NCBI GenBank assembly: GCA_905250025.1
Contig: CAJNOJ010000238.1
Coordinates: 93,942 to 157,941 of the forward strand
Direction of reading: 5' to 3'
DNA length: 64,000 nt
DNA from: Adineta ricciae
Lineage: Eukaryota > Rotifera > Eurotatoria > Adinetida > Adinetidae
Shown here: positions 13,201 through 23,528 of the stretch, one piece after another
Numbering within the stretch: the first letter of the stretch is position 1
Layout: every line of letters begins with the position of its first letter
The notes under the pieces: model-generated
Seen by the model: only the letters and a program-made list of their open reading frames with translations
Told to the model about the DNA's origin: nothing
Databases searched by the model: none
Program-made: the position numbers and the translations under genes

Positions 13201-14174
13201 AATTCATCGGAATGATGAAAAGTCTTTCACGAAATATAAAATATCGTCGTGATAAAAAAGACGAAGAAGATTCTGTCAATCTTGTTGATTCATCCGATGA
13301 TAACCCCAGAGAATCTGCCATGATCATCTCGCGATTAACTCGACGAATACCTTACTTAATGATCATTCGTTACATGATCTTAATTCCATTAGTTATGTAT
13401 TTCTTGATCATTTTGACTCCAGTTAAAACTCTTCAAGCATTTATTCCAACGGAAATTCAAACAAGCAAAAACTTTCTTGTTGTTGTGGCTCATCCTGATG
13501 ATGAATGTTTATTTTTCAGTCCAACTATTGTTGGATTGGTAGCACGTGGAAAGATTGGACATATTCTTGTTTTTTCGAAAGGAAATAGTCTTGGATTAGG
13601 ACCGATTCGAGAGAAAGAATTAAATGGAAGTTGTCAAAAATTGAATGTTGATCTTTCACGATGTTTCTCATTGAATTTAACTGATTTACAAGATGATCCT
13701 CATCGTTGGTGGCCGAAAGGAAACATATCTGAAATCGTCGAACAATTTGTTAAACGTTTCGATATTGATCTATTAATTACATTCGATCGCGGTGGAATAT
13801 CCGGACATATTAATCATAAATCTGTTGCTCTTGGTATTGAATATTATCTTGAAAACTTTGATCGAACACCATTGGCTTATCGTTTATCAACTGTTGCATC
13901 ACTATTTGAATATTCATCTATAATAGATCTACTTCGAACATTAATTAAATTTCTACCGCGTTTATTACGAAGCGTATTTTCCACACTTTTACCATTTTTA
14001 TTTTCTCCACCGAATGACCAACGTGCACTATTTGTAAGCTCACCGTTTGGATATTATCAAGGTTTACAAGCATTTCATCAACATCGATCACAAATGCTTT
14101 GGTATCGACATATCTATACAACATTAAGTCGACATATGTTTATTAATGATCTAACTAAAGTTCCAAGAAAATGA
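13197..14174 (+). CDS. PIGL: PIG-L family GlcNAc-phosphatidylinositol de-N-acetylase
   Basis: A single-exon frame of 325 residues. A charged N-terminus is followed by a membrane anchor (about 51-75), then the LmbE/PIG-L metal site: AHPDDE at 98-103 and GHINH at 203-207. PIG-L removes acetate from GlcNAc-PI, the second step of GPI-anchor synthesis, on the cytoplasmic face of the ER. PIG-L proteins usually have about 250 residues, and the extra length here is the Ser/Asp/Lys-rich N-terminal tail. The ATG at 13197 overlaps the putative stop of the upstream glycosyltransferase (ATGA). A TTTCAG acceptor only 33 bases upstream could serve cis or spliced-leader trans-splicing. An AATAAA-like signal follows near 14229. 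Assignment to the family is firm; the exact substrate is inferred. Confidence 0.88.
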   Translation: MKFIGMMKSLSRNIKYRRDKKDEEDSVNLVDSSDDNPRESAMIISRLTRRIPYLMIIRYMILIPLVMYFLIILTPVKTLQAFIPTEIQTSKNFLVVVAHPDDECLFFSPTIVGLVARGKIGHILVFSKGNSLGLGPIREKELNGSCQKLNVDLSRCFSLNLTDLQDDPHRWWPKGNISEIVEQFVKRFDIDLLITFDRGGISGHINHKSVALGIEYYLENFDRTPLAYRLSTVASLFEYSSIIDLLRTLIKFLPRLLRSVFSTLLPFLFSPPNDQRALFVSSPFGYYQGLQAFHQHRSQMLWYRHIYTTLSRHMFINDLTKVPRK

Positions 14175-14924
14175 CACTTCTGATATTCTGTGTAGATTGT
14201 TTTGTTCCACAATCAAGTATTTGTTGTTTTTAATAAAAAAAAAAAGTAATTCAAACATACCACGAAAATAGACACTTTTCCAACTGTCAAATTAATCTCG
14301 ACGATTTTCATATGCAGATACATCGGAAGATGAAATTTGTTATATAGTCATCAGATTCTGCTTAAGACGATAAAGCTCTTCTTCTAAAGAATCAATGCTA
14401 ATAAACAAAACAGCATTGCTGTTGGTCACTGCAAACAAAGTAGAGTTCTCAATACGACATATGTACATAATTGTCACGTAAGATAACAAAATAGCCCATA
14501 GAAACGGCATCTAATGTTGTTTTAATAATGGAACAAGGAATGTTTTCTCACTCATTTGTAGAGGATTTGAATAAAAACTTTTACAAAAAATTTAAATAGA
14601 TACAACCCAATCCACTGCCTACTAAAAGATACTGCGAAAACGCTCATGATTACATACAATCCAAGCCGTTGTTCCACAACATGAGAGATCAATGGGACCA
14701 TCCTATGATCGCTCGATTACTACACAGTTTTCATTCTCGAATTCACAATGGCGCTTAGCAATTCACGAGAAAGTTTATGACTTCTTTATTCGCTTGTCGA
14801 TTTACGACTTTACCATTAAAAAAATGAAGCAACTTTTTTGCGACTTTTATTTGTAAAAAAAAGTTTTAGAGTCAATCAGGTTGAACTTAGAGTAGAAGAT
14901 TAAGTATAAGTCTGTATAAAGAAT
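14175..14924. other. Intergenic, convergent 3' flanks
   Basis: This lies between the PIG-L gene (+) and the first membrane-protein gene (-). It holds a poly(A) signal and A-tract near 14229-14245 and no gene that I can support. Confidence 0.5.
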
Positions 14925-15652
14925 TTAAACTGGCTGAACCGCCAATCGTTCACTTGCGTCAATGAGTCGTGCCAATTTAAAAGCATATTTTACAATAATT
15001 ACCTGCAAAAAATAATGACAAGATATCACAAATGCAAATAAACAAATTCCAAGCTTACAGTAAGAATGACATTCGCAGCGAGGAGTACAACGAAAAAGAA
15101 AACACCGATCGACGCTCCAAGTAAGAATCCGCGTTGCTCTTTGTCAAATTGACTTCCTACAGCGAGAGCACTAATTCCCAAAAATAGACAAATCACCACT
15201 ACGATGCCCACGAAGCTCAAGATAATTACACCGAGATAAGCGAACTAAAGATCGAAAATGATGAATTAGAAAAATCGAGCTTTTCAGTACGTACAACACG
15301 TAATCCAGTTTGATAATAATTATAAGCAGCGAGTATTCCAAAAGTGTAAAACAGAGCCGCGACCAAATTTTCACCGACTTGTGAACTTCGTCGAGTTCTA
15401 CCTGCTTCGCTTTCATAAGAAGATTCTGGTATAGAACTTAAAGCGCTAGCAACAGAAAGTGCCTATATGAAAAGTTTCAAAATTCGAATTTCTTTGCATT
15501 CGAAAACTTACAAGACAAACACCAAGAATAATGAGAAGAATTTTTCGCGTTCGTTGTACTTCTTCATTGTCCTTTAATCCCAATGGTCTTGGAGACAGTA
15601 GAGTAGGCGAATTCATCATTGCGACTTTTTCCACATCTTGCTTATACTGCAT
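14925..15652 (-). CDS. Four-helix membrane protein, paralogue A (unnamed family)
   Basis: Four exons on the minus strand: 15512-15652, 15295-15462, 15059-15244 and 14925-15002, all phase 0, give 190 residues. The start MQYKQDVEKV is shared in form with two neighbours. Helix 1 spans the exon 1/2 join (after TRKILLIILGVCL); helix 2 is LVAALFYTFGILAAYNYY; helices 3 and 4 are in exon 3; and the tail carries the conserved FKLARLIDA block. The ends are hydrophilic and there is no cleavable signal, so a four-pass membrane protein is likely. No CCG tetraspanin motif, claudin W-GLW-C-C motif or other known signature is seen, so the function is unknown. It is the first of three tandem copies at 14.9-20.0 kb. 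Confidence 0.8.
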
Positions 15653-17314
15653 GTTGATGCGCTGTTCGAGTCTGTGTGTCTAGAAGCAAATCCAAATGAC
15701 GCTGTCGATAATAGAGAGAGAGAGAACAAAGGTCTTACTATTTTATGTTACCGGATAGACACTATAAAAATGGGAAAAAACTTTTTCTCATTTGTATGCA
15801 ACTATATCTATTTGCGACTCTCGTCGAGAAAGAACAGGAAAAATAACACTTCCTAGCGAGAGAAATGAATCATCTTTCCTTTCATCACATAGAGATTCTC
15901 GCTACTTTCGAATGGGAAATATGTAAATATTTGAATTAACACGATTTGTTATCGAATGTTCCAATACAACACAAGCAAAAGTCTAAATTGGAAATCAGGC
16001 ATGTCAATGATTGTAATACAGACAGATGCCGTTATTTGAGTTGATTCTATTTTTACTTTGCTTAGTAATGAGGCACACAGCGTTCGCTATTAGCATTCAT
16101 CGAGCATGAATCATAGAATTTTATTGTGGATCAACTTCAAGTGCTCAGTTATATTACTCAGTTGAGATATGAAGGCTACATGACATGACTAAAAGTTGAT
16201 AGAACGCTTATAGTCATTCATAATGAAAACAGTTACCCACTGTGAGATCTCTGAATGATCAATATATCCGTCATCAAACAAAAAACAGAGATCCTTAACG
16301 AGAATAATCAATCTATTCAAATAGAGTACATGACATATATATACAGGGTGGCCCAAAAGTCACGCACCAAAGGAAAAAAAATTAAATATCTCCATCAAGG
16401 CTTGAGCAAATGAGCTGACTTTTTTATTGATAATAGGGGCATATACAAGCTTTTTATTCATGTAGATATCGCTAAGTATATCCTCTGTTAATTAGTCATA
16501 TTGACTTCAAGAAAATGTACGTGCACTTTTGCTAATGCAATGAAATGAACAATATTAATAAAACGATTTATGTCGTGTGAACTATCACGTGGGTTATAGG
16601 AGAACAGAAAGAGAAAAGTACGAAAAGAATACATATGAATACAATATGCGTTGTTCATAAGTTCCTTCGCATGATCACCTTTTTCTCCAAACTATCCGAT
16701 CTTTCTTTATATAAAATTTGTTTTTTTTTATAGATGAAAAATAAGATTTTTTTTTTCTTGAAGTCAATAGGACTAATTAACAGAGGGTATACTTAGCGAT
16801 ATCTATATGAATAAAAAGCTTGTATATGCCCCTACTATCAATAAAAGAATCAGCTCATTTGCTCAAGCCTTGATGAAGATATTTAATTTTTTTTTCCTTT
16901 GGTGCTTAACTTTTGGACCACCCTGTATCTATACATAGTCTCTCTCCGAAACGAAAGCAGAAAGAATGTTATGGTAGACAATATTCTTTCATACATACAA
17001 AACAGGAAAGAGAGAAAGAAGAGTAACGATGATGAGATGATCGCTGACAACTATATCTATACACTAAATGCCATCGTTTGAATTCAGTCTGTCAATGTTT
17101 CTCCAATGCATGATTATTGTTACGAATCATGACTATAGTACAATGTAGAGAAGAATTTGTCAATAATAAGATATTGAGCTAATGCAAGTCTATTGTTATT
17201 TTCGTGTGGTTCAAGGTTATCAATCAATTTATTTCTAATTTTTCACTAATGAAACAAGATCGAGTTTTTGAAATAAATCTACAAAACAATGATGTATGCC
17301 ATCACACTTGATAT
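15653..17314. other. Spacer between membrane-protein paralogues A and B
   Basis: Contains the presumed promoter of paralogue A just above 15652 and a 582-base mariner-type miniature element (16344-16925). Otherwise I see only short chance frames. Confidence 0.5.
16344..16925. mobile_element. Mariner-type miniature inverted-repeat element
   Basis: Both ends start CAGGGTGGYCCAAAAGT and are flanked by TA. The terminal inverted repeats are about 172 bases long (16344-16516 against 16754-16925) and match at roughly nine positions in ten, counted by eye. The middle of about 240 bases has no transposase frame. TA flanks and these end bases are typical of the Tc1/mariner superfamily, so this is a non-autonomous relative that needs a transposase from elsewhere. 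Confidence 0.85.
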
Positions 17315-18270
17315 TCACACCTGTTGATGTAAAAATTTATCCCTGGCATCAATAAGACGTGCCAATTTGAAGCATAGTTTAATCAAGATTATCTAAAGGA
17401 AAAACAATGCAGTCTTATGAGAAAATTAAATACATCATACGACTTACTTCTACGATAAAAACAATCAAACTAACAACAGCAACGACAGAGAGTAAAACTC
17501 CCCCAAAAACAGCCAAAGATTGAAATTCTCGAGGAAACTCCACACCTGCCATGATAACAATTAGTAGGATGAAGACTCCTATGGTAGTTAAGCAGAGAAA
17601 CACCGCTGAGATAATCATAATCCATGCCACCTATAATAAAAACCAATTCGCTGATTTTTTAGTAGAAAAAATGATCGAGTATCGATGTTAAAAATTAACC
17701 TTTCAAGTTTTCGGAAGATAACAATCTCTATCATTCTTTGTTTTTTTTACTTCCGCTACACACTATTGAATTACTTTCACATTTATCTCAAAGCACTCGG
17801 GAAACAAGTCAATTCATCATTTCTTATCGATAGCTCTAATCTTTATTTGCATCTCCTTCGGATGTACATCTTATTTAACGATCGACACGAATCATAAATG
17901 CTATTTTTAGTTTACAATTGAAACATACCACCCGTAAGCCAATTGGATGATAATTATGCGCAACATAATAACCAAATGAGTAGAATGCAATTGAAAGAAT
18001 ACTTTGAACGAATTGCGGCGTATAGTTTCTTTCCAAACCATATGTTGCTGTTGAAACACCCATAAAGGGCATCGCCAATGAAAATATGCTCAAACCCTGG
18101 AAGATTCAAAAGTGAACTTGGATCAATGAAAAGAGAAATCAATTTACCAGAAAAATACCGAAGACTATGAGAAGAATTTTTCTAGTTCGTTGAAGTTGTC
18201 GATCATCGTTCGAAGAGGCTGTTGGAGCACTAGCCATGAATACTTTTTCAGTTCCTTGTTCGTATTGCAT
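17315..18270 (-). CDS. Four-helix membrane protein, paralogue B
   Basis: Exons 18148-18270, 17929-18096, 17448-17630 and 17315-17392 (minus strand, phase 0 throughout) give 183 residues. The start MQYEQGTEKV, the QRTRKILLI block before helix 1, the HPIGLRV end of exon 2 and the FKLARLIDA tail correspond one-for-one to paralogues A and C. Four hydrophobic helices are visible: two shared by exons 1-2 and two in exon 3. Exon 3 begins VAWIMIISAVFLCL, nearest to paralogue C. Function unknown; the close match in exon structure shows tandem duplication rather than chance similarity. Confidence 0.82.
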
Positions 18271-19128
18271 ACTAAATGTGTGATGTTTTCGTTAATGTAA
18301 AGCTCGAAATGGAGGAAAGAGAAACAACACTGAATAGAATAAAATTTTTCTCGTCGCGAGAGATAAATAAGGACGACAGACCACGAGAGAGAGAAACATG
18401 TTCGACTAGCGTCAACGAACAAAATTGACGGGGAAATTCGCCTCACACAGGGAAACAAAACATTTCAATAGTGACAAAAGACGAAGAAATCAAATTAAAA
18501 GATAGTATCGATGATAATCTATGATGGAATAGTAATAGTTATCAGCGATAGATATGATGTTTTTTCTCATTAACTAGAAGACATTTCGTAGATAGAACAT
18601 GTGGAAAAAAACATTTTTTCTTCCCATGATATTGTCGCCATATAATTTGACCTGACCTTTGGCCAACAAACAAAAACGACGTATATGTATATGAGTCATG
18701 CGACATTGTTATACAAAGCAAGTAAGCCCTTAGGGCAATATTGAAAAAGCTTACACAATCGATGATAAACCGAATTCTCACTTTGTATGGATAAATTGTT
18801 CTTGATGGGATGATCCGTTGTATTGTTGACGAATGGCGTACGTATAATTATCAGTTGTGATACTACGTGGGTAGATATAAAAGATCTATTGACTCTCTCG
18901 AAGTGAATGTCTGACTCTTTTGTCACACAATAAACAAAGTATATCACGAGGAAAAATAACTTGCGCTCTCCTCGAATTGCGATGTCAAATCAAGAGTTAT
19001 AAGTATATATTTTCAAAACAGTTCATCCACAATAACTTTATTCTCTTAGTTTAAACTACAACGTTATCAAAAGAAAGACGTTTGGATAATGTTTGTGAAT
19101 CTTGATAGTATCTGCGCATAATTAGATA
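18271..19128. other. Spacer between paralogues B and C
   Basis: Holds the upstream region of paralogue B and the 3' flank of paralogue C. I see no further gene. Confidence 0.45.
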
Positions 19129-20030
19129 CTATGCTTTGGAAAACGGAATTTTCTTCTTGTCATTAATAAGACGTGCTAATTTGAAGCATAATTTAGCCAC
19201 GATTTTCTACAATACAAGTGAAATTCCATCGGAAAATCAAACGGATTAATAGATTACTTGTAGCAGGACATCAATAATACAGAAAACACCAAGCAATGTC
19301 ATAAGAACTCCTCCAAACGCGGTCATCTTTTTCCCTTTTTCCGATCCATCCACATATGACATTGCTACGATGAACACAATGAGAAATGTTATGAAAGTTA
19401 AGCACAACACGACTGCACAGATGATGTTAAGCCATGCAATCTAGAATCAGATCAAATAAACATGTTCTCATCTCTGATTGAAGCAACAACAAAGTATAAA
19501 AAAAAGTGTTATGGATATAATCTGTAATACTCTCCGATGACAACGATGTACATTATTACTCTCTTTCTTTCGCTGTGAACGATTGAATTATTGGTATGTT
19601 TACGACAATAAAATCTTTCGAGTGACATAAATCTATTGATACTTACCACACGCAAGCCTGTTGGATGATAAGCATATGTTACATAGTAAGCAAAACCATA
19701 GAGTAAAGTGATGAGAGCAGCTTCAACAATTTGTAAGATATAATTGACTGGTTTTGCATTTTCGATAACTGTGGTGGATGTTGATGATGTTGCCACTGTT
19801 GGTGTCGTTGCTGATGCTGCGGTCAAAACAGAAAGCACCAAAAAGAATATAGCCACTCCCTAGGAGATTTGACAATTATTGAACTAGTGAAAAGAAGGTT
19901 AATATACCAGAAAGATACCAAAGATAATGAGAAGTTTTTTTCGAATTCGTTGAACTTCTCGATCAGTAGCTAATGGAACTTGCGTAGCGTTTACCATTAC
20001 TATTTGTACAGGTGGTTTATCGTATTGCAT
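19129..20030 (-). CDS. Four-helix membrane protein, paralogue C with Thr/Ser-rich loop
   Basis: Exons 19908-20030, 19647-19859, 19258-19440 and 19129-19206 (minus strand, phase 0) give 198 residues. I chose the MQYDKPPVQ start by homology to paralogues A and B; the frame is open further upstream. Exon 2 is 45 bases longer than in A and B because the loop after helix 1 is a Thr/Ser/Val-rich run (SATTPTVATSSTSTTV), a likely O-glycosylation-type segment if it faces outside. The tail keeps FKLARLI. A, B and C share orientation and spacing of 1.5-2 kb, so they could be co-regulated, but each has room for its own promoter. Confidence 0.82.
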
Positions 20031-20952
20031 TATAATCGTGCGAACAAACTGGAAAAAACAATAGGAAAAACATTGTTTTCGTTTTTCGCAGTACATGCAT
20101 GGACGATAGAAAGAAGGAAAACGAATGTTCTACTACGGTTGAGAATAGATGCATCCGAAAGTGATAAAGATGGAGAATTGTTCCTCCCTATCTAAGAAAA
20201 ACAAACGAGTGAATGAGAATCTATCTTATGTGCAAAAGTAAGCTGATTGTCGACAAATTCTAATGATAGTGATAATCGCAAAGACTTTTACTATTTGAAA
20301 CTAAGTCAAATGAATACAAAAACTGAGAGAAAAACATGAAAGTGATGTGGATTATTCGTTTTTCGCAGTTAAGATTTTCCTTCTTAATATTTCTCTCTTT
20401 CGTTCTTTGTACCTCGTCGGGGTCATGTGAATATGCGCTCGAATTTGTTTGTATTCGAAAAGATGTAAGAAAATACACGGAGCAGTATAGCTGATAAACG
20501 TGTCTTAAGTCCATATTTGAAACGAAAAATAAGCCAAAAAACGTTGTTAAGTCACTAAGAGAAACACACTGATGACTGGATATTAAATAATGAACGCAAT
20601 AGAGAGAGAATATAACTACCAGAGATATATCGAACGAGGCCGGCAGGAGTATACACACTTCTTTTGATTTCGAACAAAACGTTTTTCTAATGCGAAATTT
20701 AAGCAAAAATAAGAGGTTTCTAACTATCAGATCTCGATACACGCTGGATAACCATATCTTTCTACTTTAATGAACGAGATTAGCAATGATAATTAATCTA
20801 ACGATGGAATGAATCGATAGGAAAAGTTTAGATCATTTGAAAGATGCAGTTGATTTACCATGAAAAAGTCAATTAGAATGGAAAAGAATTTGTCAAACAG
20901 AAGAATATAAAACTACGAAGAAAGTCTAGTCAGGAAAACCAACAGAGAATTG
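20031..20952. other. Intergenic region upstream of paralogue C
   Basis: A 160-codon minus-strand frame (20260-20742) lies here. It has no motif, is rich in residues expected from A+T-rich DNA, and has no splice-supported partner, so I do not call it a gene. Confidence 0.4.
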
Positions 20953-21690
20953 TTAGGACGTTTTTATAGTCGGACGTGAAGGTATCCAACGATCAAATAA
21001 ATGGAAATGTTCATTAAGATAACCAATCGCATAGGTAATGCACATGAACAAGCCCCATATCTGAGCATAGAATGATCCACCACAACCGGCTATTAACGCA
21101 TAGATACTAATACCAATACCAACAAGCAATTGCCAGGCACCTAAGATAACCAATACTTTATGAACATTCCATAAGCCCGCAAAATGTGGATACATAAATG
21201 TATGCAGCAGCGTATTAGAAGCCAGGATTGGCCATTCGTAGGAAATATCACCACGTAAACCAGCTAATACAACTGATGGTGTAGTTTGATGATGCCAACG
21301 AAAATGAGGTAATACTGGCGTTTTATTTAAAATAACCAAATAGACATCCATGAATTCCCATAGTTTACTGAGATAAAAAATATACCAAACAAAAGCATAC
21401 GTGCCGGTTGGAGTAGGTCTATGACAAACTAATCGATTCCAAGAGGAGAATCGACCATCACGATATGCTAGAACGTTAATGGCTAGAAAGGTTGTTGCTG
21501 AATAAATACCAATTATGTTGTTGTTGAAACGTTGAAATCTACGAACATTAATCGATTTACTACGACTAGACATATAGATTTCTAAGATGCGTGTAATAAC
21601 AAAATGGGCGATTGAAATAAAAATGAGAAACGAGAGAGATGTCAACGGTGTTCTATCAGTCACGAACATAAAATCATCAGGATGCCACAT
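20953..21690 (-). CDS. ELO-family very-long-chain fatty acid elongase-like protein
   Basis: A single-exon frame of 245 residues. It has several hydrophobic helices. The ELO signature KLWEFMD (K-x-x-E-x-x-D, about 109-115) is followed by a histidine box at 129-134 and the late helices seen in elongases. ELO proteins are multi-pass ER membrane enzymes that condense malonyl-CoA with an acyl-CoA. The usual box is HxxHH; here it reads H-F-R-W-H-H, so the first histidine is shifted by one and the canonical position is Phe130. This may mark a divergent subfamily with altered or lost activity. The lack of introns is unusual compared with neighbours and could reflect retroposition or simply family habit. 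Confidence 0.8.
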   Translation of the reverse strand: MWHPDDFMFVTDRTPLTSLSFLIFISIAHFVITRILEIYMSSRSKSINVRRFQRFNNNIIGIYSATTFLAINVLAYRDGRFSSWNRLVCHRPTPTGTYAFVWYIFYLSKLWEFMDVYLVILNKTPVLPHFRWHHQTTPSVVLAGLRGDISYEWPILASNTLLHTFMYPHFAGLWNVHKVLVILGAWQLLVGIGISIYALIAGCGGSFYAQIWGLFMCITYAIGYLNEHFHLFDRWIPSRPTIKTS

Positions 21691-21963
21691 CTATATTGGT
21701 TCAAAAAAGAAAAAGTACTGTCACAAGTCAAAAATAGCCCACTTACGTTTAACTTTGCAGATAAATGTCAAGCAGAGTTGATCGTTCTATTCTCTTTTAT
21801 GCACATGTATAGAATGAGATATGATGCAATGATAGAGAAAAATCTGTCATCATACAAATGTGATGACGACATACATTTTCACATTCCTGTTCTGCATAAC
21901 AAAGTTTAATCATAGTATCTTTTTATTTTTAAATAGAACTGAAAATCTCAAAATTGATAAAAG

Positions 21964-22893
21964 TTAGTTGCAATAAATCACTTTACGCCAAATTGAGTCG
22001 TTGGTTAGAAGACGCGTTGTACCTGCTCTATATCCTCCTGTATTTTGATCTAATATCCAACTAAGACGCAACGAACTACTTAAATCTTCATTATCACCTG
22101 AAGTCTGGCGAATGGTCGAAAGCGGTGAAAAGCCAAATGACTTGCCGTTCGTACGATACCAATAAACTTGACCGAATTGTTCCGGTCGATTCCATGTTGT
22201 ATTTAAAGTTAAGATTTTTGCTGGACCAACAGCTGCTACACTGATCGTTTTATTGAAAGATGCAGCAACAAGAACGTCATTACGACAAATGCCAGCAATT
22301 TGATTGAGATCCTCCGTGCGAGTTCGATGGCTATACGGTTGATCAAAAACAAGTAACCAGCCGTTTAATTTAATCTGAAGATTCTCATAGATTTGCCAAG
22401 CTAATTGTATAGGTGGTGATGGTGAACCACTTGAACACGATAGTGCCGATAGACGTTCTTCAATAGCTTCTAATCTACCAGTTACTTGCCGAGAAATAGC
22501 CAAATAAATGGAATCAATGATTTCTCTCTTGGCAGCTTCCAACATATCGGGAGTAATACTTGGTGGACAGGTAGAACTAGTTGCGGTTGTTGTTGTTGTG
22601 ACAGTGGATGTAAAATTTCTTTCTACCAATATTTCTTCTGTTGTTTGACCCTGCCACGAATGTGTTGCATCGGTATTAGTACTCAATTCTAATAATGGTT
22701 GTTCTGTTGTTTCTTGTTGCCAAACGTGTGTTGCAGCTGTATCAGTACCTAATTCGATGAGTGGTTGCTCAGTTGTATCCTGTTGCCATGACTGAGATGT
22801 GCTGATTTCAGGAATGAATATGCTTGTATCTTCTGTTGTTTGGCAAGATACAGGAAAACAAATTAGATTGACAAGAATAAGAAAACGAAACAT
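21964..22893 (-). CDS. Secreted Thr-rich protein with three 22-residue repeats and a C-terminal globular domain
   Basis: A single-exon frame of 309 residues. Residues 1-18 form a signal peptide (MFRFLILVNLICFPVSCQ). Three repeats of about 22 residues follow, built around WQQ(D/E)TTEQPL, then a Thr/Ser run (likely O-glycosylated), a helical segment (MLEAAKREIIDSIYLAI) and a compact C-terminal domain of about 130 residues. That domain is rich in aromatic residues, including GWLLVFDQPYSH, QFGQVYWYRTNGKSFGFSP and a final WRKVIYC. I do not recognise the domain by name. Architecture suggests an extracellular adhesive or coat protein on a mucin-like stalk, but that is inference. Confidence 0.75.
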   Translation of the reverse strand: MFRFLILVNLICFPVSCQTTEDTSIFIPEISTSQSWQQDTTEQPLIELGTDTAATHVWQQETTEQPLLELSTNTDATHSWQGQTTEEILVERNFTSTVTTTTTATSSTCPPSITPDMLEAAKREIIDSIYLAISRQVTGRLEAIEERLSALSCSSGSPSPPIQLAWQIYENLQIKLNGWLLVFDQPYSHRTRTEDLNQIAGICRNDVLVAASFNKTISVAAVGPAKILTLNTTWNRPEQFGQVYWYRTNGKSFGFSPLSTIRQTSGDNEDLSSSLRLSWILDQNTGGYRAGTTRLLTNDSIWRKVIYCN

Positions 22894-23528
22894 TTTGTGT
22901 GAGAATTCAACATAAATGCTTCTCTTTCTCGTTGTCTGCGACGTTTTTAATAGATTCGATATCGATTACATATAAGCATCAGTATTATAATAGATGTCAT
23001 TTGAAACCTAAAATCCTTTTTAAATTGAAAATAGAAATTTGAATGACGCAGTCGAGTGTGTGACAACCATTAATGTACTATTCTTTCTGAGAATCGCTGA
23101 AAAACTGATGTCGTTTGATAGTATTCCTTTCATAATTGCGCACCGCACAAAATAATCTGCGGATCAATCCCGTAGACGAAACAATAATTACGATCTATAG
23201 AAATTGTTCTTCTAAATGATTTTGAATCAAAAATTTTCTCAATATTCGTACGGATATTGAGAGTTGAGCATCTTGATGTTCTAATGAGTATCGCTAGGAT
23301 GCCGCGAAGGATGTTTCCTTGAAGTTTGCCACTACTGCTTAGACATTAACTACAGAAAAACTCATTGAAAATGACCGTAGATAATAGTTAACACTGAACT
23401 GAGATGTGACACTATAGCGACCTCTTGTGTCTTGATTTTCGTTCGCTGTTTACAACGGTTATAATCATCGAGCCAACGAGCAACTCTTCAGTTGATGTGA
23501 TTCATTACTGCTATAACAAGCCGAGTCA
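22894..23528. other. Divergent promoter region
   Basis: This separates the secreted-protein gene (-) from methylmalonyl-CoA mutase (+), so it must hold both promoters. I see no individual element that I can support. Confidence 0.4.

Noticed and set aside
20260-20742. 160-codon minus-strand open frame
   Set aside because: No motif, low-complexity A+T-driven composition, no splice partners; likely chance.
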